Below, piece after piece: positions 1 to 11,343 of a stretch of DNA of 64,000 nt. Position numbers and translations under genes: made by a program. How positions within the stretch are numbered: the first letter of the stretch is position 1; every line of letters starts with the position of its first letter. The notes under the pieces are model-generated. The model ran no database searches, was not told the origin of the DNA, and was given only the letters and a program-made list of their open reading frames with translations. This DNA is from Janthinobacterium rivuli (GTDB taxonomy: Bacteria > Pseudomonadota > Gammaproteobacteria > Burkholderiales > Burkholderiaceae_D): assembly GCF_009208735.1 (NCBI RefSeq), contig NZ_WFLJ01000002.1, positions 124,001 through 188,000 of the forward strand. The letters run 5' to 3'.

Positions 1-67
1 CAATACACGCTTTTTCTGGCGCTTTTCGCCATCTGCACGCATCCGCCAGCGCCGCGACGGCAGCGAT

Positions 68-814
68 TTACTCGTCGACGTAATCAGGTTCGATATCGAG
101 TCCGCCATAGCTGTTTTCGCAAGAGCGGCGCGTCAGCGTCTGTTGTCCACCCTTGCCATCAAGCACCATCGTCAAATCGCGGCAAGTGCGGCGGTAGCTG
201 CCAGGTTTGGCGTCCGTCCGCGAGGGCGTCAAAGTGACGCGCAAGGGCACGGCATTGCCCAGCCCCTTGTTGCTCCATTCACGGGTCTTGCCATCCTCTT
301 CATCTTTCAGGGTGCGCACGGCGGCCGTCAGCAAGGATTTTTGTTCCTGCGCATTGAGCTTGGCGATGGTGACGTCGGACAGGAAAGGCGGTGACACGAC
401 GACGGCCGGGTCCTTGCCCTGCACATCCCAGCGGCCGCTGTTCTGCGAACAGGTGCGGCGGCTCAGGTCCTGCGACTTGCCTGCCGCCGTGACGACGAAT
501 TTCATGTCGCGGCAGACGTGCGCCTTCAGGCTGTGCTCCGTCATGCCGGAGTTGCTGAAGTTGTATGTGACTTTCACCAGCACGCCATTGTCGGCGCCGT
601 TGTTCCATACATGGGCTTCCTGGTCGTCGTCATCCTTGTTCAAGTCGTTGAACAAGTCATTGAGCAACATTTCCTTTTCCAGCGGCGTCAGGGTGGCCAC
701 GGTGATCTCGTCGACGATGGTGGGCGTTTGCGCGCCGGCATTACCCAGGCAGGCGAGACCGATGAGGGTGGCGCCCAGCAGGCGCAGGGCGGGACGGGAA
801 ATCGGGAATGGCAT
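68..814 (-). CDS. Exported protein with two tandem surface-antigen-like repeats
   Basis: Function unknown; probably a periplasmic or envelope protein. The start at 814 is chosen over an upstream ATG at 859 because it begins a normal signal peptide (Met-Pro-Phe, hydrophobic stretch, likely cleavage after Ala-Gly-Ala). The mature part holds two copies of one unit of about 95 residues. Each begins with a Val/Ile-Thr-x-Ala-x-Leu segment and an acidic helix. Each then has a beta region carrying a Cys-Arg-Asp motif and, about 20 residues later, an Arg-Arg-x-Cys motif ending in Gly-x-x-Asp-(Val/Ile). The paired cysteines suggest one disulfide per repeat. The pattern resembles the RT0821/Lpp0805 surface antigen family, though this is a weak family-level match. 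It is transcribed away from groES. Confidence 0.75.
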   Translation of the reverse strand: MPFPISRPALRLLGATLIGLACLGNAGAQTPTIVDEITVATLTPLEKEMLLNDLFNDLNKDDDDQEAHVWNNGADNGVLVKVTYNFSNSGMTEHSLKAHVCRDMKFVVTAAGKSQDLSRRTCSQNSGRWDVQGKDPAVVVSPPFLSDVTIAKLNAQEQKSLLTAAVRTLKDEEDGKTREWSNKGLGNAVPLRVTLTPSRTDAKPGSYRRTCRDLTMVLDGKGGQQTLTRRSCENSYGGLDIEPDYVDE

Positions 815-1042
815 GGCGTGCTTTCTGGTGCAAGTGGTGATATTGATATGCAATTGCAATCATCTTATCAAATTTCATAGTCAAACTCTGTTTCCTGTGC
901 GTACAGGAACGCCGCCTCTCCGGACGGCATGCTAGAGTCGCGCCTGTTGCTGACGCCCGGGAACGAGGCTTGCGCTGGCGCAAACCCTGTGTAGATGCAG
1001 GCTCTGCTCAGCATCTATCTATATGTTCCCTTTGAATAAGCC

Positions 1043-1072
1043 CTTGAAGTTGACCCTTAGCGTCCCTATAAT
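1043..1072 (+). promoter_or_regulatory. Overlapping sigma-70 / sigma-32 promoter of groESL
   Basis: TTGAAG (1044-1049) is followed after exactly 17 bases by a perfect TATAAT (1067-1072), a strong housekeeping promoter. The same bases read as a heat-shock promoter: CTTGAA (1043-1048), 15 bases, then CCCTATAAT (1064-1072). Transcription would begin inside the CIRCE operator just downstream. The dual reading is inference from motif positions. Confidence 0.8.
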
Positions 1073-1098
1073 TAGCACTCGTTAGTAGAGAGTGCTAA
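1072..1098 (+). promoter_or_regulatory. CIRCE operator (HrcA-binding inverted repeat)
   Basis: TTAGCACTC, nine bases, GAGTGCTAA: a perfect match to the CIRCE consensus with the standard 9-base spacer. HrcA bound here would block the promoter whose -10 ends on the first base of the operator, giving heat-inducible groESL expression. No hrcA gene lies in this window. Confidence 0.95.
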
Positions 1099-1338
1099 CA
1101 AACTCTTTCGTAGTAATCCTCAGGACTGATGGTGCTTGCCAGGCCACTGCAGGGAACGCTACGCGGCGGGCGACGCCGCGATGCACCACTGCCGGAAACA
1201 GGCAAGGACAGGATGACATGGGGTTTGCTTGACCGTTGCGGGCTGCTTTCAACGGCGGTCACTGAAAGCACGTCTGGCGCTGTGCCAGGCATGTATTCAC
1301 TTAGCAACACCTATCCATTGAACTTTAAGGAGTTTTGT
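1099..1338 (+). other. Long groES leader (about 240 bases)
   Basis: This is the stretch between CIRCE and the groES start codon, longer than I would expect for a groES leader. It holds no recognisable gene. The groES reading frame stays open from an ATG at 1129 through the leader, but that extension has a low-complexity Arg/Gly-rich composition and is not expected in a GroES. No second clear promoter was seen. Confidence 0.5.
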
Positions 1339-1629
1339 ATGAATCTGCGCCCATTGAACGATCGCGTCATCGTCAAACGCCTCGACCAGGAAACCAAGAC
1401 TGCGTCCGGCCTCATCATTCCTGATGCAGCTGCTGAAAAACCGGATCAAGGCGAAGTCCTTGCCGTAGGCAATGGCAAGATTCTCGACGACGGCAAAGTC
1501 CGTCCTCTGGATGTCAAAGTGGGCGACCGCGTCCTGTTCGGCAAGTACGCCGGCCAAACCGTCAAAGTTGACGGCGATGAGCTGCTGGTCATGCGCGAAG
1601 AAGACATCATGGCGATCGTCGTCAAGTAA
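1339..1629 (+). CDS. groES: Co-chaperonin GroES (Cpn10)
   Basis: Heptameric lid of the GroEL folding chamber in the cytoplasm; it caps the GroEL ring in an ATP-dependent way to enclose unfolded substrate. The 96-residue length is standard. The start is fixed by AAGGAG at 1328-1333 and by the family N-terminus (Met-Asn-Leu-Arg-Pro-Leu-x-Asp-Arg). The mobile-loop region ([11 protein letters not shown], residues about 19-29) and the conserved C-terminal Glu-Glu-Asp-Ile-Met are present. It is cotranscribed with groL 50 bases downstream and controlled by CIRCE and the dual promoter upstream. An in-frame extension upstream exists but is unlikely to be translated. Confidence 0.98.
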   Translation: MNLRPLNDRVIVKRLDQETKTASGLIIPDAAAEKPDQGEVLAVGNGKILDDGKVRPLDVKVGDRVLFGKYAGQTVKVDGDELLVMREEDIMAIVVK

Positions 1630-1646
1630 TTGTTTCCACGTTGTAG

Positions 1647-3329
<1,683 letters not shown>

Positions 3330-3335
3330 TGTCCG

Positions 3336-3371
3336 GCGTCCCCGCGCGCAGGCGACGGCGCGCAGGGACGC
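3336..3371 (+). repeat. Large hairpin after groL
   Basis: GCGTCCC, C, GCGCGC, an 8-base loop, GCGCGC, A, GGGACGC: a 13-base-pair stem with one internal mismatch, starting six bases after the groL stop codon. No T-run follows, so it may protect the mRNA 3' end rather than terminate. A true terminator lies 60 bases downstream. Confidence 0.6.
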
Positions 3372-3430
3372 TTACGCCGGGACAAGGCTGGCAAGCCAAA
3401 ACCTGCCAGCGCCTGCCCGGCGGCCCCGAA

Positions 3431-3461
3431 AGCCACCTTCTACGGAAGGTGGCTTTTTTTC
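3431..3461 (+). terminator. Rho-independent terminator of groESL
   Basis: Perfect 10-base-pair stem AGCCACCTTC / GAAGGTGGCT closed by a TACG tetraloop (a UNCG-type stable loop), followed by a run of T (3454-3460). Confidence 0.93.
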
Positions 3462-3551
3462 ATCTTTCTTTTTAGCAACTCCAACGATTGCCCATGCGTG
3501 CGTTTTGCTTTAGCATGGCCGCCATCGTCCTTCTTTCTCCCCATCGCCATC

Positions 3552-4022
3552 ATGCCGCCACGCGCCTCTTCTTCCAAAACCACCATCATCGCCGGCATCC
3601 TGGCCGGCTTGCTGGCCGCCGGACTCGGCGCGTTCTACCTGCACCAGCAGTCCGCGCCGCACGCAGGCAATCCCCCGGCCGCGAGCAGTCCGGCGCAAGA
3701 GCAGAACGCGCGCGCCGTCGATGCGCTGATGGCGTTGCCGGAGATTAAGGCCTGGTCGGCGCATATCGAAAAGGCGTCGGGCGGCCGCGCGCACGGCGCC
3801 GTGATGGAAACGTCGCCCGAGACGCGCCTCGTCGATGGCGTCGCCTGTTATCAGCTGAGCTTTGTCGAAAACACGCCCGATGCCGCGCACCGCTGGGAGA
3901 GTTTCATCGTTTCGCCTGACGGCAAGCGCATCCTCGTCGACGACATCGTCAGCGGTGAGCTGATCAGCCTGGAACAATGGCGCAAGGACAACGCGCCCAT
4001 GCAGCGCATCGTCCCTCAATAA
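3552..4022 (+). CDS. Hypothetical protein with one N-terminal membrane anchor
   Basis: Not recognised. The start at ATG 3552 is preferred because it puts a basic Arg/Ser/Lys segment directly before one hydrophobic helix (residues about 9-30, Ile-Ile-Ala-Gly-Ile-Leu-Ala-Gly-Leu-Leu), giving an inner-membrane anchor with the rest in the periplasm. A GTG at 3498 would add 18 residues. No clear ribosome site was seen for either. The soluble part (about 110 residues) has an alpha-beta pattern and ends Arg-Ile-Val-Pro-Gln. It converges on the MFS gene with only 6 bases between stop codons. Confidence 0.6.
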   Translation: MPPRASSSKTTIIAGILAGLLAAGLGAFYLHQQSAPHAGNPPAASSPAQEQNARAVDALMALPEIKAWSAHIEKASGGRAHGAVMETSPETRLVDGVACYQLSFVENTPDAAHRWESFIVSPDGKRILVDDIVSGELISLEQWRKDNAPMQRIVPQ

Positions 4023-4028
4023 GCTCCC

Positions 4029-5267
4029 CTACGCCGGCGCCCCCTGCGGCGCCGCGCCGCGCACGCGCGCCACCCACCACACCGTCCACAGCGACAAGCC
4101 CGCCGCCAGCCAGCCATTGACGCCATAGCCGCTGATGTGGCCGGCCGCGTCCGTCTGCAGGCTCAGGCCGCCCAGCCACGCGCCCAGGCCGCTGCCCAGG
4201 CTTTGCAGGGCCGAATTGGCGCTGAGAAAGGCGCCGCGCTTGTGCGGTTCCGGGATGGTCGTCAGCAGCGCCTGCAGCGGTATCGTGCGGCCCGAAACGA
4301 GTGCCATAAAGAAGGGAAACGCCAGCATCAGCCCCAGCAGCGGCAACTGGGGCAAGTGCGTCATGAACAGCAGCGGCGCGATCGACAGCAGCGAGACCCA
4401 GCGGTACACCTGCTGCTTGCCGGCCCGGTCCGCCCAGCGGCCGATCAGGCGCGCCGTGAAGATCGTGGCGCAGCCGCCCGCCAGGTACACCCAGGTGACG
4501 TCGGCCGGCGCCAGCCCCATATTGCCCACCAGTACGGGTGAAATGAAGGGGATCACCAGCATACCCGCCGTCATGTTGACAATCGACAAGGCAAACGCTT
4601 GCAGGTGGCGTCGCTCGCGGAACAGCGCCAGCAACTTCGGCAGCACCTGGCGCAGCGGCGTGGCAGCCGCGCCCGTGTGCGCCGTCAGCGAGGGCAGCAC
4701 GCGCGCCGCGCCCAGCCAGACCAGCAGCGACAGCACGACCAGCAGGAAAAACGGCGACGCCCAGCCAAAGTGCGCGGCCAGCACCACGCCGATGGGCACG
4801 CCGCCCACGGCCGCCATGGCAAACGAGGTCATGACGATGCCCGTGGCCGCGCCGCGCCGCTCGGCAGGAATCACGTCGCCGATGATGGCCATGACCATGG
4901 CGCCCAGCACGCCGCCCGTCAGCCCGGCAAAGGCGCGCGACCACAGCAGCACATGGAAGTTCGGCGCCAGCGCGCAAGCCAGATTCGACACGGTGAACAG
5001 GCAAAACATGGTCAGCAGCAGCTTCTTGCGGTCGAAGCGGTCGATATACGTGGCCGCCAGCAAGCCGGACAGGCCCGCGCACCAGGCGTAGGCCGAAACG
5101 GCGCCGGAGACGGCGGCCGGGCCGATGGAGAACGCCTGCATCAGCTGGGGCGCCAGCGGCATCATCACCATGAAATCCATGATGACGGTAAATTGCGTGA
5201 GGGCCAGCAGCCACAGCATCGCGCGCTCGCGGGCCGGTGTCAGCATGGGGACGGGCGCGGCCATCAT
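4029..5267 (-). CDS. MFS transporter (DHA1-type, 12 TM)
   Basis: Inner-membrane secondary transporter, probably a drug or metabolite exporter. It has 412 residues with about 12 hydrophobic segments. The inter-helix 2-3 loop carries Asp-Arg-Phe-Asp-Arg-Lys-Lys-Leu, the MFS motif A, and a Gly/Pro-rich motif C-like segment (Ala-Val-Gly-Gly-Val-Pro-Ile-Gly) follows in helix 5. The start codon overlaps the stop of the PadR gene upstream (two consecutive ATGs; the first, at 5267, is used here), so the two are translationally coupled. The exporter is therefore likely a target of that repressor. Substrate cannot be told from sequence. Confidence 0.88.
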   Translation of the reverse strand: MMAAPVPMLTPARERAMLWLLALTQFTVIMDFMVMMPLAPQLMQAFSIGPAAVSGAVSAYAWCAGLSGLLAATYIDRFDRKKLLLTMFCLFTVSNLACALAPNFHVLLWSRAFAGLTGGVLGAMVMAIIGDVIPAERRGAATGIVMTSFAMAAVGGVPIGVVLAAHFGWASPFFLLVVLSLLVWLGAARVLPSLTAHTGAAATPLRQVLPKLLALFRERRHLQAFALSIVNMTAGMLVIPFISPVLVGNMGLAPADVTWVYLAGGCATIFTARLIGRWADRAGKQQVYRWVSLLSIAPLLFMTHLPQLPLLGLMLAFPFFMALVSGRTIPLQALLTTIPEPHKRGAFLSANSALQSLGSGLGAWLGGLSLQTDAAGHISGYGVNGWLAAGLSLWTVWWVARVRGAAPQGAPA

Positions 5268-5818
5268 GCGAGCGCCTCGATCTCGGTACGGGCCTGGCGC
5301 AGGATGGCGCGGATGGCGTCAAGACGGCAAGCGTCCGCATCCCCCGCGCGTGCGCGTGCCAGCACGGCCGCCTTCAATTCGTGCATCAGGTGGCGCAGGT
5401 CGTCGTCCGCGCCGGCCGGCGCGTCGATCCTCGCGGCAATCGCGTCGACATAGGCGCGGTTCGCTGCCAGGAAAGCCAGCCCTTCCGGCGTAATGCTGTG
5501 CAGTTTCTTGTTGCCATCGCGGCTGACGGCCACGTAACCGTGGCCCACCAGACCATGCATCAGCGGATAGATGGCGCCGGGGCTGGGCGCGTACGCACCG
5601 CCGGCGCGCTGCGCGATGGCCTGGATGATGTCGTAGCCGTGGCGCGGCTTGTCGGCGATCAATTGCAGCACCAGGTAGCGCAAGGTGCCCGCATCAAACA
5701 TTTTCGGCCCGCGCGCGGCGGGAACAGGCTTGGCAACGCTGGCGGCGGCGCCCGGCGCATCGCCGTGGCGGTGGGCCGCCGCGCGCAGCGGGGGCGTGCC
5801 ACAAAGAAAAAGGGACAT
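5264..5818 (-). CDS. PadR family transcriptional regulator (YqjI-like)
   Basis: Winged-helix repressor of 184 residues. The PadR domain starts near residue 36 with a Leu-Arg-Tyr-Leu-Val-Leu-Gln-Leu-Ile helix, followed by His-Gly-Tyr-Asp-Ile-Ile and the signature Pro-Ser-Pro-Gly-Ala-Ile-Tyr-Pro. The C-terminal helices about 110-184 form the dimer arm. The 35-residue N-terminal extension before the wing domain, with two His near residues 16-18, recalls E. coli YqjI, a nickel/iron-linked PadR protein; metal sensing here is only a guess. Start at ATG 5818. It overlaps the MFS gene by 4 bases and probably represses the pair through the operator in front of it. Confidence 0.87.
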   Translation of the reverse strand: MSLFLCGTPPLRAAAHRHGDAPGAAASVAKPVPAARGPKMFDAGTLRYLVLQLIADKPRHGYDIIQAIAQRAGGAYAPSPGAIYPLMHGLVGHGYVAVSRDGNKKLHSITPEGLAFLAANRAYVDAIAARIDAPAGADDDLRHLMHELKAAVLARARAGDADACRLDAIRAILRQARTEIEALA

Positions 5819-5826
5819 GGCATTCC

Positions 5827-5856
5827 TTAAGATATATCGCAATAAGATATATCTTA
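5827..5856. promoter_or_regulatory. Probable PadR operator: tandem AAGATATATC sites
   Basis: AAGATATATC occurs twice (5829-5838 and 5844-5853), 15 bases apart. The second copy lies in a perfect 14-base palindrome TAAGATATATCTTA (5843-5856). The array begins 9 bases before the padR start codon and lies between padR and the divergent GNAT gene. The position predicts autoregulation and perhaps control of the neighbour. Confidence 0.7.
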
Positions 5857-5917
5857 TGTTCGATACCGCCGCAACGCAAGGTTTACTTTCTGGCATCGAA
5901 GCCCGATACTCGGCCAC

Positions 5918-6487
5918 ATGCCCGCCACCACCGTCCGCCCGCTCGCGCCCGACGACGTTGCCGCCTACCGCGCGCTGCGCCTGGCCGGCATCGCCGAACT
6001 GCCCGCCACCTTCTGCACGACGTACGCGGCGGAGAGCGGCTTGCCGCTGGCACAGATAGCCCAGCGCTTGCGCATCACTTCCCGCCAAATAATATTTGGC
6101 GTTTTCGACAAGGAACAATTGATCGCCATTGCCGGCCTGCGCCGCGAACCGATTGCCGTCGTGCATGACAAGGCCAGCCTGTGGGGCGTGTACGTGGCGC
6201 CGCAGGCGCGCGGGCGCGGCGCGGGACGGCAACTGGTGCAGGCCGCCATCGACCATGCCTGCGCCATTCCCGAACTGGGCCGCGTGCGCCTGGCCGTGGC
6301 GCAGGACAACCACGCGGCGTTGACCCTGTACCTCGCTTGCGGTTTTACCCTGGAAGACTGTCCCGCATCGGACGGCATGCTGCCGATGCAGCTGTGGCTG
6401 CCCCGCCCGGCTCGTGCAAGTGCCAGTGCAAGTGCCGAAAGTAATGTCTTTATGAAAATCAATACCTTACAAATCCCTGCGAAATAG
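5918..6487 (+). CDS. GNAT family N-acetyltransferase
   Basis: Acetyl-CoA-dependent acyltransferase of 189 residues, substrate unknown. The acetyl-CoA binding motif A is clear: a Trp-Gly-Val-Tyr-Val strand followed by Pro-Gln-Ala-Arg-Gly-Arg-Gly-Ala-Gly-Arg (residues about 90-105). Motif B follows (Asn-His-Ala-Ala-Leu-Thr-Leu-Tyr-x-x-x-Gly-Phe). The last 25 residues are a Ser/Ala repeat and a Lys/Ile tail outside the fold. It is divergent from padR and shares its upstream region, so it may belong to the same regulon. Confidence 0.85.
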   Translation: MPATTVRPLAPDDVAAYRALRLAGIAELPATFCTTYAAESGLPLAQIAQRLRITSRQIIFGVFDKEQLIAIAGLRREPIAVVHDKASLWGVYVAPQARGRGAGRQLVQAAIDHACAIPELGRVRLAVAQDNHAALTLYLACGFTLEDCPASDGMLPMQLWLPRPARASASASAESNVFMKINTLQIPAK

Positions 6488-6568
6488 CGGACAGGCCGTT
6501 TTTTCTGTTGCAAGCAAACGCGGCAGGCCTTAGCATCGCGGCTTACAAAAAAAACTTGGGGAGAGCCA

Positions 6569-8143
6569 ATGTCATCGGCCGAGACACAAACCGCCACGGG
6601 CAAGATGCCCCGGCAAATACCGTACATCATCGCCAACGAAGGCTGCGAACGCTTCAGCTTCTATGGCATGCGCAACATCCTGACGCCATTCCTCATCAGC
6701 ACCCTGCTGCTGATGATCCCGATCGACCAGCGCACGGGCGAAGCCAAGCACGTCTTCCACACCTTCGTCATCGGCGTGTACTTCTTCCCGCTGCTGGGCG
6801 GCTGGCTGGCCGACCGCTTCTTTGGCAAGTACAACACCATCTTCTGGCTCAGCCTCGTGTATTGCGCCGGCCATGCCTGCCTGGCCCTGTTTGAAAACAG
6901 CGTCAACGGCTTCTATTTCGGCCTGTTCCTGATCGCCTTCGGTTCCGGCGGCATCAAGCCCCTCGTCGCCTCGTTCGTCGGCGACCAGTTCGACCAGACC
7001 AACAAGCACAAGGCCAAGCTGGTGTTCGACCTGTTCTACTGGATCATTAACTTCGGCTCCTTCTTCGCCTCGCTGCTGATGCCGATGTTCCTGCGCGACT
7101 TCGGTCCGTCGATCGCCTTCGGCATCCCCGGCCTGATGATGCTGGCCGCCACCATCGTCTTCTGGATGGGCGCCAAGAAATACGTGCACGTGCCGCCGGC
7201 GCCGCCGAATCCCGATTCGTTCACCCGCGTGGCCCGCACGGCCCTGCTGGCGCGCGTCGATGGCGGTTCGCGTCCCGGCCTGTACGTGGCGTATGTCGGC
7301 GTGATCGGTGCCCTGTATGCGTTCTACAGCATTCCCGAATGGGGCTTCGTGATTTCCGCGTGTACGGCGCTGGTCCTGCTGCTGGCCTTCGGCAGCATCG
7401 GCACGGCCATGCAGCTGGAACGCGCACGCGGCATCCACCCGGACGAAGCCGTCGAAGGCGTGCGCGCCGTGTTGCGCATCCTCGTCATCTTCGCCCTCGT
7501 CACGCCCTTCTTCTCGCTGTTCGACCAGAAGGCCTCGACGTGGATCGTGCAGGCGAACACCATGGAAAAACCAAGCTGGTTCCTGCCGGCGCAGATGCAG
7601 GCGCTGAACCCGATGCTGGTGATGCTCTTGATCCCGTTCAACAACCTGGTGCTGTACCCAATGCTCAACCGCTTCGGCCTGGAAGCGACGGCCTTGCGCC
7701 GCATGACGGCCGGCATCGGCTTTTCCTCGCTGGCCTGGATCGTCATCGGCTTGCTGCAACTGGCCCTCGACAGCGGCAACGCCGTCTCCATCATGTGGCA
7801 GATCCTGCCGTACGCCCTGCTGACGTTTGGCGAAGTGCTGGTCTCGGCGACAGGACTGGAGTTTGCGTACAGCCAGGCGCCCGTCTCGATGAAGGGCGCC
7901 ATCATGAGCTTCTGGAATCTGTCGACCACGGTGGGCAACCTGTGGGTGCTGATCGTCAACCGCAGCGTCATGAACGAAGGCGTGATCGGCAAGATCGCCG
8001 AAAGCGGCATCAGCGTGACGGCCTTCCAGATGTTCTTCTTCGCCGCCTTCGCCGCCGTCGCCATGCTGGCTTTCGGCCTGTATGCGAAGCGCTACAAGAT
8101 GGTCGACAACTACCGCCAGGCGGCCATCCCGGCAAAAGCATGA
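6569..8143 (+). CDS. POT/PTR2 family peptide:proton symporter
   Basis: Inner-membrane proton-coupled di-/tripeptide importer, 524 residues, about 12-14 helices. Helix 1 carries the family motif Glu-x-x-Glu-Arg-Phe-x-x-Tyr-Gly (residues about 24-33), with proton-coupling glutamates. The PTR2 signature Phe-Gly-Ser-Gly-Gly-Ile-Lys-Pro lies near residue 128. GGGGAG at 6557-6562 precedes the ATG at the normal distance. It stands alone, with its own terminator downstream. Confidence 0.92.
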   Translation: MSSAETQTATGKMPRQIPYIIANEGCERFSFYGMRNILTPFLISTLLLMIPIDQRTGEAKHVFHTFVIGVYFFPLLGGWLADRFFGKYNTIFWLSLVYCAGHACLALFENSVNGFYFGLFLIAFGSGGIKPLVASFVGDQFDQTNKHKAKLVFDLFYWIINFGSFFASLLMPMFLRDFGPSIAFGIPGLMMLAATIVFWMGAKKYVHVPPAPPNPDSFTRVARTALLARVDGGSRPGLYVAYVGVIGALYAFYSIPEWGFVISACTALVLLLAFGSIGTAMQLERARGIHPDEAVEGVRAVLRILVIFALVTPFFSLFDQKASTWIVQANTMEKPSWFLPAQMQALNPMLVMLLIPFNNLVLYPMLNRFGLEATALRRMTAGIGFSSLAWIVIGLLQLALDSGNAVSIMWQILPYALLTFGEVLVSATGLEFAYSQAPVSMKGAIMSFWNLSTTVGNLWVLIVNRSVMNEGVIGKIAESGISVTAFQMFFFAAFAAVAMLAFGLYAKRYKMVDNYRQAAIPAKA

Positions 8144-8169
8144 TGCCGGTTTAATCCGCCGCAATGAAG

Positions 8170-8194
8170 AAGGGCGCCCTCGGGCGCCCTTTTT

Positions 8195-8197
<3 letters not shown>
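8170..8197 (+). terminator. Rho-independent terminator after peptide transporter
   Basis: AAGGGCGCC, loop CTCG, GGCGCCCTT followed by T-run to 8196. It lies between convergent genes; its T-run overlaps the last bases of the phosphoglucomutase gene. Confidence 0.9.
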
Positions 8198-9835
<1,638 letters not shown>

Positions 9836-9941
9836 CTATTAACTCCCCATGTTAACGCATGCCGGGCCAGCGGCAAAGCGTTGTACGGCTGCCACGGTAC
9901 GGTAAACCGCTTAAGCCGGTTGCAGCAATGCCACCGCACTC

Positions 9942-9986
9942 TTGCATGTCTCGCAACCCCGCACTATAATAAGAATAGTTCTCATT
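9942..9986 (+). promoter_or_regulatory. Strong promoter overlapped by a Fur box
   Basis: TTGCAT (9942-9947), a 17-base spacer and a perfect TATAAT (9965-9970). Overlapping the -10 and start point is a 19-base Fur box (9968-9986); read on the minus strand it is AATGAGAACTATTCTTATT, matching 15 of the 18 specified positions of the classical dyad. It predicts tight iron repression of the operon starting at 10247. Confidence 0.85.
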
Positions 9987-10246
9987 CACATTTGGATTCC
10001 ATGCGGAATCCGCATCCCGCATGTCCCGCCTGCCATCGACCGGCCAGGACGGCATGGCTGGTGCGCAGCTGAATGACACGCTGCGCCAGCCAGGCATCCC
10101 CGCCAAGCAAGCCTTCCCCTGTCAATAACGAAAAAGGTCGTTTCATGGCGCAAGCATGTTCGCTGGCCGGCCCTGGCGCCGCCACTTTCCGGTAACTTGC
10201 ACCGCTGCGATAACCACGTTTCTCACCACAAACTAAGGCATACACC
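9987..10246 (+). other. Long leader of the Fur-regulated operon
   Basis: About 260 bases between the Fur-controlled start point and the first gene. Two tiny open frames occur (10001-10072, 23 codons with Cys-Pro-Ala-Cys; 10021-10128, 35 codons). Neither has a ribosome site, and I do not call them genes. No riboswitch was recognised. Confidence 0.45.
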
Positions 10247-10993
10247 ATGCACCTCACTTCCATCGCGCGCCTCGGCGCCCTCGCCGCCGCCCTGCTGGGC
10301 GCGACCCTCGCCTGCGGCAGCGCCAGCGCGCACCAGATCTGGCTGCAGCAGGACGGCAAGGCCGCCAGCGTGTACTTCGGCGAATTCGGCGACAACCTGC
10401 GCGAAGCGTCGCCCGGCCTGCTCGACAAGTTCAGCATCAGGAACGTGACGTGGATATCGGCCAAGGGCGCGCAGCCGCTGCAGGCAAGCAAGACAGCCGG
10501 CGCGTTCATCCTGAATGGCAAGGCGGGCGCCGGCGAAAGCATCATCGTCGAGGAAGACAACTACCCGTCGTGGGAAGAGAAGAAGGATGGCAAGAGCACG
10601 CGCACCGTGTGGATTCCCGCCGCGCGCCTGGTCGCCGACGGCAAGGCGCAGGCGCCCGCGCTGACCCTGGACCTGGTACCGACCGGTCAACCGGGCCAGT
10701 TCCAGGTCAGCTACCAGGGCAAGCCGCTGGCGCAAGCCAAGGTCAACGCTGTGGTGCAATCGGGCTGGGGCAAGGAAGCGTGGAGCGATGCGCAAGGCCT
10801 GGTCAGCTTCCCGCTGCCATGGAAGGGCACCTATGTGCTGGAAGTGCAGCACACGGACAAGACGGCCGGCCAGCGCGGCACGCAAGCGTATGACAAGGCC
10901 ATGTTCGTGACCACCCTGAGCCTGGTGCAGCCGCACGGCGTGACGCCGCTGCCGGCCGGCCCGGCCCAGCCACCGAGCAAGGATCACGACTGA
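10247..10993 (+). CDS. DUF4198 domain periplasmic protein
   Basis: Periplasmic beta-rich protein of 248 residues. It has a clear signal peptide (hydrophobic 8-22, cleavage after Ser-Ala-Ser-Ala before His-Gln-Ile-Trp). The mature N-terminus His-x-Ile-Trp-Leu is typical of DUF4198/NikK-like proteins, where an N-terminal His can bind metal; that role here is inference. The C-terminal half looks like an Ig/carboxypeptidase-regulatory-like fold (Gln-Gly-Lys-Pro-Leu-Ala-x-Ala-Lys-Val then Asp-Ala-Gln-Gly). It is the first gene of the Fur-boxed operon, 2 bases before the next gene. Likely role: metal or siderophore handling in the periplasm. Confidence 0.82.
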   Translation: MHLTSIARLGALAAALLGATLACGSASAHQIWLQQDGKAASVYFGEFGDNLREASPGLLDKFSIRNVTWISAKGAQPLQASKTAGAFILNGKAGAGESIIVEEDNYPSWEEKKDGKSTRTVWIPAARLVADGKAQAPALTLDLVPTGQPGQFQVSYQGKPLAQAKVNAVVQSGWGKEAWSDAQGLVSFPLPWKGTYVLEVQHTDKTAGQRGTQAYDKAMFVTTLSLVQPHGVTPLPAGPAQPPSKDHD

Positions 10994-10995
10994 CC

Positions 10996-11343
10996 ATGCA
11001 AGCGCCAGCCACCAACGAAACGATTGAAAAACCTGCGCGCCTGCGCCTGTCCGCCGGCGCCGTGTACCGCCTCGGCGTGGCGTCGCGCAGCGTGGCGGCC
11101 ATCGTCGGCGGCTACGTGCTGGCCGCGCTGCTCACCATGCTGCTGTCGGTGAGCTTGCCCATGGCCCGTGCCGAAGCCGTCATGACAGCCACCCTGCTGT
11201 CGTTTGCCATCTACACCTGCGCCGTGATGTGGGTCTTCGCCACGCGCAGCGCCCTGCGCGCCTGGCTGGGTCTCCTGATTCCGGCCGCCGTCATCGCCGC
11301 CATCCTGCAGTGGATGGATGCACTATCCTGGAGTCTCGCATGA
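10996..11343 (+). CDS. DUF3649 small inner-membrane protein
   Basis: A 115-residue integral membrane protein with about three hydrophobic helices (residues ~34-52, 62-82, 88-108). Small proteins of this kind sit beside PepSY iron-reductase-like proteins in iron-regulated operons of Proteobacteria. The stop codon overlaps the next start (ATGA), implying coupled translation and probably a complex with the PepSY protein. Confidence 0.78.
   Translation: MQAPATNETIEKPARLRLSAGAVYRLGVASRSVAAIVGGYVLAALLTMLLSVSLPMARAEAVMTATLLSFAIYTCAVMWVFATRSALRAWLGLLIPAAVIAAILQWMDALSWSLA

Noticed and set aside
892..909. TTCCTGT-GCGT-ACAGGAA inverted repeat upstream of the exported protein
   Set aside because: Short hairpin with no T-run and no promoter geometry; could be chance.
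1129..1338. 70-residue N-terminal extension of GroES
   Set aside because: GroES has a fixed short length, and a strong ribosome site stands before the ATG at 1339.
9839..9855. TTAAC-N7-GTTAA dyad before pgm
   Set aside because: Only five bases per arm and immediately next to the ribosome site; too weak to call an operator.
10001..10128. Two tiny open frames in the Fur-operon leader
   Set aside because: They have no ribosome sites, overlap each other and match nothing I recognise.
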